NCBI GenBank assembly: GCA_001805375.1
Contig: MHFY01000142.1
Coordinates: 16,082 to 23,607 of the forward strand
From: Omnitrophica WOR_2 bacterium GWA2_47_8
GTDB lineage: Bacteria > Omnitrophota > Gorgyraeia > Zapsychrales > GWA2-47-8
DNA: 7,526 nucleotides
Direction: 5' to 3'
Position 1 is the stretch's first letter, and every line of letters starts with the position of its first letter. The notes under the pieces were generated by a model, which did no database searches, was not told where the DNA came from, and worked only from the letters and a program-made list of their open reading frames with translations. Positions 1 through 4,058 of the stretch are shown piece after piece. Position numbers and translations under genes: made by a program.

Positions 1-1
1 G

Positions 2-811
2 GATCTGGGCACCATCGACTTTTTGGTTTATAGTTTGGCGTCTCCCCGCCGCACCGACCCCAAAACAGGGCAGGTTTATAAATCGGTCTTGAAGCCCAAG
101 GGAGCGCCGTATACGAATAAATCACTTGATTTCGAAACAGATAAATTGGAAAGCGTGACTTTGGATTCCGCCACGGAAGATGAAATCAAGCAGACCGTAG
201 GCGTGATGGGCGGGGAAGATTGGCAGATGTGGATGGAGATTTTAGAAAGCAACCATTGTCTCGCGAAAGGAGTCCGAACGGTTGCCTACTCTTATATAGG
301 GCCGGATATCACGACCGATATTTACCGTAACGGAACGATAGGCGCGGCCAAGGACCATTTAGAGCAAACCGCTAAAAATTTAGACGCGCATTTGAAGAAC
401 AAATTAGGCGGCCGGGCCTTTGTTTCGGTCAATAAGGCCTTGGTCACGCAATCCAGTTCCGCGATCCCTTTTATCCCGCTGTATTTTATAATTTTAAATA
501 AAGTCATGCTTGCAAAAGGCATCAATGAGAGCTGTATCGAACAGATCTACCGCCTGTTCGCGAAGAGGCTTTATGATGGCGCGGTTATTCCCATCGATAA
601 AGAAGGCCGCATCAGGATCGATGATCTTGAAATGCGCGCGGATGTGCAGGAAGAAGTCCTGCGCCGATGGAAAGAAATTAATGATGAGAACATCGCGCAA
701 TACACCGACCTCAAAGGATATCACGCGGAATTTTTAAAACTTTTTGGTTTCGGCCTTAATGGCGTTGATTATCAGGCGGATGTTGAGCCGGACATAAAAT
801 TGCCGCAGTAA
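2..811 (+). CDS. fabV: FabV-type trans-2-enoyl-ACP/CoA reductase (NADH), 5'-truncated by window edge
   Basis: This enzyme reduces the trans-2 double bond of enoyl-ACP or enoyl-CoA with NADH, the last step of a fatty-acid elongation round, in the cytoplasm. The reading frame is open from base 2, so the gene starts upstream; 269 residues are visible, against about 400 for the family, and the N-terminal nucleotide-binding part is missing. The fragment begins with the family segment DLGxIDFLVYSLASPRR. It carries the Y-x8-K catalytic signature, with Tyr at nt 323-325 and Lys at nt 350-352 (YRNGTIGAAK). Other family blocks are VMGGEDWQMW, YSYIGPDIT, VTQSSSAIPFIPLY and the C-terminal EFLKLFGFGLNGVDYQADV. 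The TTG at nt 23 is an internal Leu codon, not a start. Y-x8-K distinguishes FabV from FabI (Y-x6-K). No terminator is visible before the transposon inserted 16 bp after the stop codon. Confidence 0.95.
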   Translation, partial: DLGTIDFLVYSLASPRRTDPKTGQVYKSVLKPKGAPYTNKSLDFETDKLESVTLDSATEDEIKQTVGVMGGEDWQMWMEILESNHCLAKGVRTVAYSYIGPDITTDIYRNGTIGAAKDHLEQTAKNLDAHLKNKLGGRAFVSVNKALVTQSSSAIPFIPLYFIILNKVMLAKGINESCIEQIYRLFAKRLYDGAVIPIDKEGRIRIDDLEMRADVQEEVLRRWKEINDENIAQYTDLKGYHAEFLKLFGFGLNGVDYQADVEPDIKLPQ

Positions 812-819
812 TCCTTGCC

Positions 820-827
820 CCATCCCC
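820..827 (+). repeat. 8-bp target-site duplication, left copy
   Basis: The octamer CCATCCCC abuts the left inverted repeat and is repeated exactly, in the same orientation, at 3563-3570 next to the right inverted repeat. Eight bases is the usual duplication length for IS1595-type elements and within the range for IS1-type elements. Perfect identity suggests a fairly recent insertion. The run of C residues makes the exact edge uncertain by a base or so. Confidence 0.9.
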
Positions 828-843
828 GGTAGTGGGTCAGTTT
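828..843 (+). repeat. Left terminal inverted repeat (16 bp)
   Basis: GGTAGTGGGTCAGTTT matches the reverse complement of 3547-3562 without mismatch; the two ends diverge right after it. It begins with GG, as IS1 and IS1595 ends do. It lies 24 bases upstream of the first cargo promoter. Confidence 0.93.
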
Positions 844-866
844 GAAAATCGGCCTTTTTGCATAAC

Positions 867-895
867 TTGACTTTTATTGGTTTCTTCAATAAAAT
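867..895 (+). promoter_or_regulatory. Sigma70-type promoter with spacer dyad, first cargo operon
   Basis: The -35 box TTGACT (867-872) and -10 box TAAAAT (890-895) are separated by exactly 17 bases. A perfect 8-bp dyad, TTTTATTG (872-879) and CAATAAAA (887-894) around a 7-base loop, fills the spacer and overlaps the -10 box. It could be a repressor site or a hairpin. The promoter would drive the DUF5678-like and protease genes. An alternative TATACT at 900-905 has no suitably spaced -35 box. Confidence 0.6.
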
Positions 896-921
896 AAGCT
901 ATACTTAATTGAGGTAAAAAG

Positions 922-1110
922 ATGATTCCTATCGATATGTCAAAATTATTTTATGAATATGCCAATAAATGGGTTGCCCTTACAGACGATAAGCAAGTAA
1001 TCGCTTCTGGTGATTCTCTGTCCGAAGTATTAAAAATTGCTTCAAAAAAGGGTTTTCCCAGCCCGTTAACTGCATTATTGCCTGATCCCAATACTGAATA
1101 TGTTTTATGA
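922..1110 (+). CDS. Small DUF5678-like protein, first transposon cargo gene
   Basis: This 62-residue acidic-to-neutral protein has one compact motif, YANKWVALTDDKQVIASGDSL, followed by a short helix and a PDPNTEYVL tail. The pattern W-V-A-x(n)-V-I-A-S-G-D-S-L-x-E-V-L-x-x-A, then a hydrophobic Pro-rich end, resembles my memory of the DUF5678 family of small bacterial and archaeal proteins of unknown function. The start ATG has a GAGGT ribosome site (911-915) at 6 bases. The stop codon overlaps the start of the protease gene in the sequence ATGA, so the two are probably translationally coupled. Such coupling suggests a binding partner, inhibitor or chaperone of the protease, or a two-part module like toxin-antitoxin pairs; that is inference. 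No signal peptide or membrane segment is seen. Confidence 0.75.
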   Translation: MIPIDMSKLFYEYANKWVALTDDKQVIASGDSLSEVLKIASKKGFPSPLTALLPDPNTEYVL

Positions 1111-1577
1111 CAGCTTATCGGTTTTCTTATCATCGAGTAGTTAGGCCCACAGAAACCGAACCCCATCTGCGTTTTAAGAATGAGCCTCTTCTTGATATCG
1201 GATTATTAAACAAGAAAAATGGGAAAATAGCTAAAGTTATGACATACATTGATACTGGTTCTCAATGGTGTCTTTTCAATAAGCAATATGCTTTCGAGTT
1301 GGGCATTAAGAATTATGACAGCGTGAAGCCTCATATATTTGGTGGCGTTGGTGGGCCCAATGCTAATACAGCGTACTTTCACGATATAACACTTTTGGTT
1401 TATACAGAGCCCAATAACTTAAATCAAGCTACGGCAATTAGAGTTGATACGAAAGTCGGTTTTTGTTCTAAGGATTTCGGCTTTGGAGGTATTTTGGGTG
1501 TTTGTGGTTTTTTAGATCACTTTATATTTACAGCAAACATCCCTCAATGTTATTTTATGCTTGAAAATATATTGTAA
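1107..1577 (+). CDS. Retropepsin-like aspartic protease, single domain, transposon cargo
   Basis: The 156-residue protein has the hallmarks of a clan AA retroviral-type protease. It has a hydrophobic strand followed by the catalytic DTGS at residues 49-52 (MTYIDTGSQWCLF) and a flap-like GGVGGPN (79-85). Near the end is a hydrophobic-hydrophobic-Gly block, GGILGVCGFLDHF (127-139), in the place of the usual ILGxDFL. With only one DTG, it would have to act as a homodimer with the active site shared between subunits. The ATG overlaps the stop of the DUF5678-like gene by 4 bases and has no Shine-Dalgarno sequence of its own, which supports coupled translation. There is no signal peptide or transmembrane segment, so cytoplasmic action is expected. 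The substrate is unknown. It is not part of a retroelement here: no reverse transcriptase or gag-like gene is present. Confidence 0.78.
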   Translation: MTAYRFSYHRVVRPTETEPHLRFKNEPLLDIGLLNKKNGKIAKVMTYIDTGSQWCLFNKQYAFELGIKNYDSVKPHIFGGVGGPNANTAYFHDITLLVYTEPNNLNQATAIRVDTKVGFCSKDFGFGGILGVCGFLDHFIFTANIPQCYFMLENIL

Positions 1578-1588
1578 TATGCTACACT
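1561..1588 (+). promoter_or_regulatory. Extended -10 promoter giving a leaderless mRNA
   Basis: TTGAAA (1561-1566), a 16-base spacer and TGC-TACACT (extended -10; hexamer 1583-1588) lie at the end of the protease gene. Only 6 bases separate the -10 box from ATG at 1595, so transcription would begin at or within a base or two of the start codon. No ribosome-binding site precedes that ATG, which fits leaderless translation of the basic protein. Confidence 0.5.
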
Positions 1589-1594
1589 GTGGTT

Positions 1595-1831
1595 ATGCCT
1601 AAGCGTTCAAGCAGACCCAAAGATGAAAATCAAATCGCCGCTTCGATTATTAGCCAGATTAATCAGTCTGCAATAGAAAACCCTACCAAAAACCCCGCTG
1701 CTGTTGCTCTTGGAAGGCTTGGAGGCTTAAAGGGAGGCCCTGCCCGAAAAGAAGCATTATCCGCAAGACGCCGCAAGCAAATTGCTCGAAAAGCTGCTCA
1801 AAGCCGTTGGTCAAGAAAGCCACAAAAGTAA
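1595..1831 (+). CDS. Small, strongly basic KGG-like protein, probably leaderless, transposon cargo
   Basis: The 78-residue protein has a polar N-terminus (MPKRSSRPKDENQIAASIIS). Its C-terminal half is very basic and Gly/Ala-rich: ALGRLGGLKGGPARKEALS at 38-56, then RRRKQIARKAAQSRW at 58-72. The GGLKGGxAR...LSxxRRxxIAxKAAxxRW pattern resembles small bacterial proteins with a KGG-type or histone-like basic motif, which suggests nucleic-acid binding; the function is not known. I chose ATG 1595 over the in-frame GTG at 1589. GTG lies just after the -10 hexamer, no Shine-Dalgarno serves either codon, and ATG falls at the predicted transcription start. It lies 17 bases after the protease stop codon, with its own promoter inside the end of that gene. 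It could help condense or target the element, or regulate its cargo. Confidence 0.75.
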   Translation: MPKRSSRPKDENQIAASIISQINQSAIENPTKNPAAVALGRLGGLKGGPARKEALSARRRKQIARKAAQSRWSRKPQK

Positions 1832-1864
1832 GCCGTATCCATTCTTCTCATCCAATCTTTTCCA

Positions 1865-1893
1865 TTGACAAAAAATAGTAGTTATGATAAAGT
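1865..1893 (+). promoter_or_regulatory. Sigma70-type promoter of the winged-helix-like cargo gene
   Basis: A consensus TTGACA (1865-1870) is followed after 17 bases by TAAAGT (1888-1893) with an extended -10 TGA in front. The mRNA would have a leader of about 15 bases containing TAGGAGGG (1904-1911), a strong ribosome site 4 bases before ATG 1916. Confidence 0.65.
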
Positions 1894-1915
1894 CAAAGAA
1901 AATTAGGAGGGCAAA

Positions 1916-2395
1916 ATGAGTGTAAAAATTACTTTTGATTTTGTGAATGGGCAAATTGTGGTGGAGGGAGCAGAGGGCAATCTTTTAAAGCTTGCAGAGC
2001 AGGCCAAGTCTATTGCACCTAATCTTTCAGAGATTAGAATTATTACTCAACAAAAACAATCTAAATCTGAAATTCCTAATTCTGTCCAGGCCACAGACAC
2101 ACGCACAGTTTCTTTGAGAGACTTTGCTAAATCTTTGAATTTAAATAATACCTATGAGCGAATTGCTGCTATTGCTTACCATGCTATTAAAATTCAAGGG
2201 AGAGCCTCTTTTTCAGTAAAGGAAATGAGTGATTGGTTTGGTTTGTGTGGATTTAAAAAGCCTAGTATTATGTCAGTAGCTTTTTCAGATACAAAACGAA
2301 AATACGGTTATATTGATAGTAAAGCTAGAGATCAGTGGAACATTACAACGAGTGGAGAAAACATTATAATTGGATTATTGGAGAGTAAAAAATAG
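1916..2395 (+). CDS. Uncharacterised cargo protein with C-terminal winged-helix-like region
   Basis: The 159-residue protein is not one I can name. The N-terminal part (1-45, VKITFDFVNGQIVVEGAEGNL then a helix and strand) looks like a small beta-alpha-beta module. A polar linker (46-65) follows, then a conserved-looking block beginning SLRDFAKSLNLNNTYERIAAIAYHAI (67-91). The stretch FSVKEMSDWFGLCGF, KPSIMSVAFSDTKRKYGYID, WNITTSGENIIIGLL (99-155) has the helix-helix-wing pattern of winged-helix DNA-binding domains. In these, the last hydrophobic wing reads W-x-(I/L)-T-x-x-G. It has its own promoter and an excellent TAGGAGGG ribosome site. It could be a regulator of the element, an accessory transposition factor or an effector with a DNA-binding tail; this is inference. 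No membrane segments or signal peptide are seen. Confidence 0.75.
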   Translation: MSVKITFDFVNGQIVVEGAEGNLLKLAEQAKSIAPNLSEIRIITQQKQSKSEIPNSVQATDTRTVSLRDFAKSLNLNNTYERIAAIAYHAIKIQGRASFSVKEMSDWFGLCGFKKPSIMSVAFSDTKRKYGYIDSKARDQWNITTSGENIIIGLLESKK

Positions 2396-2422
2396 ACAAG
2401 CAGCTTAACAAGGAGGCCACGT

Positions 2423-2491
2423 ATGAAACCACCAAAATCGTGGCTGACTCGGCGGCCTAAAAAAGAAGTCGGAATAACGAAAAAAACTTAG
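2423..2491 (+). CDS. Candidate 22-residue basic peptide with strong ribosome site
   Basis: ATG 2423 is preceded by AAGGAGG (2410-2416) at a spacing of 6, the best Shine-Dalgarno match in the window. The ORF, MKPPKSWLTRRPKKEVGITKKT, is short, Lys/Arg/Pro-rich and ends at TAG 2489-2491. It starts 27 bases after the winged-helix-like gene and is probably co-transcribed with it. The coding region overlaps the left arm of a long hairpin (2468-2512), so it could be a leader peptide or a small cargo protein. It could also be chance, since the ORF itself resembles nothing I know; only the ribosome site argues for translation. Confidence 0.4.
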   Translation: MKPPKSWLTRRPKKEVGITKKT

Positions 2492-2518
2492 CCGTTCAAT
2501 CGTTATCCCGACCCGAGT
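2447..2518 (+). other. Long imperfect hairpin, candidate structured RNA
   Basis: A 13-bp stem with one mismatch pairs 2468-2480 with 2500-2512 around a 19-base loop. A second stem, ACTCGG (2447-2452) with CCGAGT (2513-2518), closes outside it; its right arm abuts the inner stem directly, and a 15-base bulge sits on the left. The structure lies between the last cargo gene and the intrinsic terminator, so it would be in the 3' end of the cargo transcript. It may be an mRNA stabiliser, a small RNA or a protein-binding dyad in DNA. Confidence 0.5.
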
Positions 2519-2530
2519 ACAGCAGTAAAG

Positions 2531-2560
2531 AGGGCTCTCTTGCGAGGGCCCTTTTTATTT
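2531..2560 (+). terminator. Rho-independent terminator ending the cargo module
   Basis: AGGGCTCTC (2531-2539) pairs with GAGGGCCCT (2544-2552), nine pairs including one G-U, around a TTGC tetraloop, followed at once by TTTTATTT. A flanking AAAG/CTTT extends the stem. It insulates the cargo genes from the transposase promoter downstream. Confidence 0.88.
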
Positions 2561-2644
2561 AATGAGTTAAGTATAAATCATCCAACCAGAGCGGTCAAGT
2601 AAAAATCTATTGACTTGTAAAATCTATCAACTGTAAGATTCTGC

Positions 2645-2673
2645 TTGACAATGCTTGAGCGCTCAAGTATACT
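2645..2673 (+). promoter_or_regulatory. Near-consensus transposase promoter with 14-bp palindromic operator
   Basis: TTGACA (2645-2650), a 17-base spacer and TATACT (2668-2673) form a near-perfect sigma70 promoter. A perfect 14-bp palindrome, CTTGAGCGCTCAAG (2654-2667), fills the spacer. More CTTGA/TCAAG half-sites lie at 2644-2648, exactly 10 bases before the palindrome's left half, and at 2595-2599. The AAAATCTAT repeat at 2602-2610 and 2619-2627 lies further upstream. This looks like an operator for a dimeric repressor. Because the promoter lies here, the TTG at 2645 cannot be the transposase start codon. Confidence 0.75.
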
Positions 2674-2698
2674 ATCCTTAGAAAGTGGGGATAGGAGA

Positions 2699-3553
2699 AT
2701 GAATCAATTAGACAATCAAAAGAGGGTACAGGTAATAGCTTCACTCGTCGAGGGTAATTCTATCCGTTCAACGGTTCGTATTACAGGGGTAGCCAAAGGA
2801 ACAGTCTTAAAACTCCTCAAAGACGTTGGAGCGGTCTGTACAGCATACCAAGATAAGAAATTTAAGAAGCTTCCCTGTAAACGTATCCAATGTGATGAAA
2901 TCTGGTCTTTCTGCTATGCCAAAGAAAAGAATTTGCCTAAAGACAAGCAAGGTAGGTTTGGCTATGGTAATGTCTGGACTTGGACGGCGATCTGTGCAGA
3001 TACTAAGCTTGTTCCTACATGGTATATAGGGAAGAGAGACGCTATTGCAGCCATGTTTTTTATGAAAGACTTAAAAAAGAGGCTTAAAAACAGGGTACAG
3101 CTGACCACAGATAACTATAAGCCCTATTTAGTTGCTGTGGAGAGCGCCTTCGGTGATAATATTGATTATGCCATGCTTGTTAAAATCTATGGTTTTGAGG
3201 ATGGAAAGCCTGCAGAAATACGATATAGTCCTGCTTCTTGCATTTCGGCAGAACAGAAGAAAATAAATGGAACGCCCGAATCAAGGCATGTTTCGACAAG
3301 CTATATAGAGAGAAACAATTTGACAATGCGTATGAGTATGAGAAGATTTACTAGGCTAACTAATGCGTTTTCTAAGAAGGTTTCTAATTTGGCATATGCC
3401 GTCGGATTGCACTTTATGCATTATAATTTTTGCAGAGTTCACCAAAGTTTAAAAGTAACCCCCGCAATGGCTTGTGGTCTTACAGATCGGGTTTGGAGCA
3501 TTTCTGATATTGTAAACTTACTCGACGAGACATCGTCGGGAAAACGAAACTGA
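2699..3553 (+). CDS. IS1/IS1595-type DDE transposase
   Basis: The 284-residue enzyme would cut and join the element's ends. An N-terminal helix-turn-helix (residues 7-41, KRVQVIASLVEGNSIRST then TGVAKGTVLKLL) precedes a DDE nuclease fold. Likely catalytic residues are Asp66 in CDEIWSF, Asp138 in LTTDNYKPY and Glu204 in SYIERNNLTMRMSMRR. The C-terminal NFCRVHQSLKVTPAMA block is typical of single-ORF transposases that automatic annotation calls IS1 family. ATG 2699 is chosen because the family starts with M-N-x-L...KR and the promoter occupies the longer upstream frame. GGGG (2687-2690) or AGGAG (2693-2697) would be the ribosome site, neither ideally spaced. The stop codon TGA (3551-3553) lies within the right inverted repeat. 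The frame is intact, with no sign of the frameshift used by classical IS1. Confidence 0.93.
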   Translation: MNQLDNQKRVQVIASLVEGNSIRSTVRITGVAKGTVLKLLKDVGAVCTAYQDKKFKKLPCKRIQCDEIWSFCYAKEKNLPKDKQGRFGYGNVWTWTAICADTKLVPTWYIGKRDAIAAMFFMKDLKKRLKNRVQLTTDNYKPYLVAVESAFGDNIDYAMLVKIYGFEDGKPAEIRYSPASCISAEQKKINGTPESRHVSTSYIERNNLTMRMSMRRFTRLTNAFSKKVSNLAYAVGLHFMHYNFCRVHQSLKVTPAMACGLTDRVWSISDIVNLLDETSSGKRN

Positions 3554-3562
3554 CCCACTACC
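3547..3562 (-). repeat. Right terminal inverted repeat (16 bp)
   Basis: AAACTGACCCACTACC is the exact reverse complement of the left end. It overlaps the last codons and the stop of the transposase gene, so this end cannot mutate freely without also affecting the coding sequence. Confidence 0.93.
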
Positions 3563-3570
3563 CCATCCCC
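3563..3570 (+). repeat. 8-bp target-site duplication, right copy
   Basis: CCATCCCC is identical to 820-827. Removing one copy and the element would restore a direct join of the fabV 3' flank to the leader region of the HTH gene. Confidence 0.9.
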
Positions 3571-3581
3571 TCCTTAGAATA

Positions 3582-3590
3582 TGTTATAAT
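3582..3590 (+). promoter_or_regulatory. Extended -10 promoter motif next to the insertion site
   Basis: TGTTATAAT is a perfect extended -10 (TGN plus TATAAT), but no -35-like hexamer is present at 16-18 bases upstream, and the insertion did not change that spacing. It would give a leader of about 210 bases before the HTH gene. The surrounding DNA is AT-rich, so a chance match is possible. Confidence 0.35.
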
Positions 3591-3656
3591 TAATGCAATC
3601 AAATAGCAGTATATGTAAATATTTGTATGGTTGTAGTATGTGTCAATAATGTAAGT

Positions 3657-3740
3657 GTATGTCAAGTAAAGGCAGGTAATGTATGGTTTGAGCATACTTC
3701 AGCCACTATTGTAAAATTTCGTAGAAAGCTGTTGACATAC
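3657..3740 (+). repeat. 9-bp inverted repeat reaching into the HTH-gene promoter
   Basis: GTATGTCAA (3657-3665) is the exact reverse complement of TTGACATAC (3732-3740), 66 bases apart, and the second copy contains the -35 box of the next promoter. A related GTATGTGTCAA lies just upstream of the first copy. The arrangement would suit a regulator that binds both sites, but it could be chance in AT-rich DNA. Confidence 0.35.
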
Positions 3741-3760
3741 AGTTTGTTTTATAATAAATT
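3732..3760 (+). promoter_or_regulatory. Sigma70-type promoter of the HTH-acp-smc group
   Basis: TTGACA (3732-3737) and TAAATT (3755-3760) are spaced by 17 bases. A better -10 hexamer, TATAAT (3750-3755), is only 12 bases from the -35 box. Just downstream, TTGGAAA (3759-3765), TTGAAAA (3769-3775) and TTGAAAA (3779-3785) repeat every 10 bases, on one face of the helix. Confidence 0.5.
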
Positions 3761-3809
3761 GGAAAGTGTTGAAAAGGGTTGAAAAATATTTTATTTCTAC
3801 GGGACGGCC

Positions 3810-3983
3810 ATGGCCTTTGATGAATTAATGACGATCGATGAAATTGCGAAATACCTGCGGGTTAAAAAGCGCACGATCTATGATTGGGTGAAGAAGGGCA
3901 AGATCCCTGCGATCAAAACGGTCGGCCAGTGGCGTTTCAAAAAAGACAACATTGATGCTTGGCTCGACAGTCAAAAGCAATAA
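3810..3983 (+). CDS. Excisionase-type helix-turn-helix DNA-binding protein, 57 residues
   Basis: This short gene encodes a single HTH_17/excisionase-family domain. It reads LMTIDEIAKYLRVKKRTIYDWVKKGKIPAIK (6-36), then the wing WRFKKDNIDAWL (41-52). The order T-I-x-E-I-A-x-Y-L-x-V then T-I-Y-x-W-x-x-x-G-x-I-P and W-R-F...I-x-x-W-L is typical of MerR-like winged helices that bend DNA or act as small regulators. Despite the family name, no integrase or prophage is nearby, so a host regulator is more likely than a phage excisionase. ATG 3810 is preferred over the in-frame ATG 3828 because family members usually have several residues before the first helix. The ribosome site (GGGAC at 3801-3805) is weak. 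It lies 75 bases before acp and may belong to the same transcript. Confidence 0.85.
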   Translation: MAFDELMTIDEIAKYLRVKKRTIYDWVKKGKIPAIKTVGQWRFKKDNIDAWLDSQKQ

Positions 3984-3985
3984 GG

Positions 3986-4011
3986 GAGGCCGCCCCATAA
4001 GGGCGAGCCTC
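3986..4011 (+). other. GC-rich hairpin between HTH gene and acp
   Basis: GAGGCCGCCC (3986-3995) pairs with GGGCG and GCCTC (4001-4005 and 4007-4011), ten pairs with a single bulged base at 4006 and a CATAA loop. No T-run follows, so it is not a standard terminator. It starts three bases after the HTH stop codon. Confidence 0.55.
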
Positions 4012-4013
4012 GG

Positions 4014-4036
4014 TCATTTCCTTCTAAAGGAAATGA
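4014..4036 (+). other. Perfect 10-bp hairpin upstream of acp
   Basis: TCATTTCCTT (4014-4023) and AAGGAAATGA (4027-4036) form a perfect stem with a 3-base loop, two bases after the GC-rich hairpin and 22 bases before the acp start. AGGAAATG may act as part of translation control, but the acp ribosome site (CGGGAG, 4048-4053) stays outside the stem. The pair may be an RNA processing or stability element. Confidence 0.5.
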
Positions 4037-4058
4037 AGAAAAATGAACGGGAGCATGA

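Larger units (their letters stand above)
828..3562 (+). mobile_element. Cargo-carrying IS1/IS1595-type transposon, complete, with TIRs and TSD
   Basis: The 2735-bp element is bounded by a perfect 16-bp inverted repeat, GGTAGTGGGTCAGTTT at 828-843 and its complement at 3547-3562, and flanked by the 8-bp direct repeat CCATCCCC. It encodes a DDE transposase (2699-3553) at its right end. Upstream of that are passenger genes: a DUF5678-like protein, a retropepsin-like protease, a basic leaderless protein, a winged-helix-like protein, and a 22-codon ORF in a structured region. The cargo is visibly AT-richer and uses different codons from the flanking fabV, acp and smc, as expected for transferred DNA. 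ISs of this size with passenger genes are known in the IS1595 family. The family name is from memory of transposase and end sequences and could equally be a long single-ORF IS1 subgroup. The element looks intact and potentially active. Confidence 0.92.

Noticed and set aside
1107..1577. DTGS protein as remnant of a retroelement
   Set aside because: No reverse transcriptase, integrase or capsid sequence is present, and the gene is intact and coupled to a bacterial-type small gene.
1589..1594. GTG start two codons upstream for the basic cargo protein
   Set aside because: GTG starts one base after the -10 hexamer, so it would lie upstream of the predicted transcription start, and it has no ribosome site.
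2468..2512. Long hairpin as an integron attC site
   Set aside because: It lacks the GTTRRRY/RYYYAAC core sites, and the bulge is too large; there is no integrase nearby.
2645..2698. Extension of the transposase by 18 codons from TTG 2645
   Set aside because: This stretch contains the -35 box, the palindrome and the -10 box, and family members start at the M-N-x-L segment encoded from 2699.
3593..3649. 18-codon ORF with three cysteines just after the transposon
   Set aside because: It has no ribosome site and lies directly after an extended -10 motif in AT-rich DNA, so chance is the simplest explanation.
3730..3743. CTGTTGACATACAG as a LexA box
   Set aside because: The ends match CTGT and ACAG, but the spacing is 6 rather than 8 bases, and the inner part is not palindromic.
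3627..3782. 51-codon + strand ORF in the leader before the HTH gene
   Set aside because: It has no ribosome site, overlaps the promoter boxes and repeats, and its Val/Asn-rich start resembles no protein I know.
3810..3983. Excisionase of a prophage or integrative element
   Set aside because: The domain family fits, but no integrase, attachment site or phage gene is in the window and the gene sits with acp and smc.
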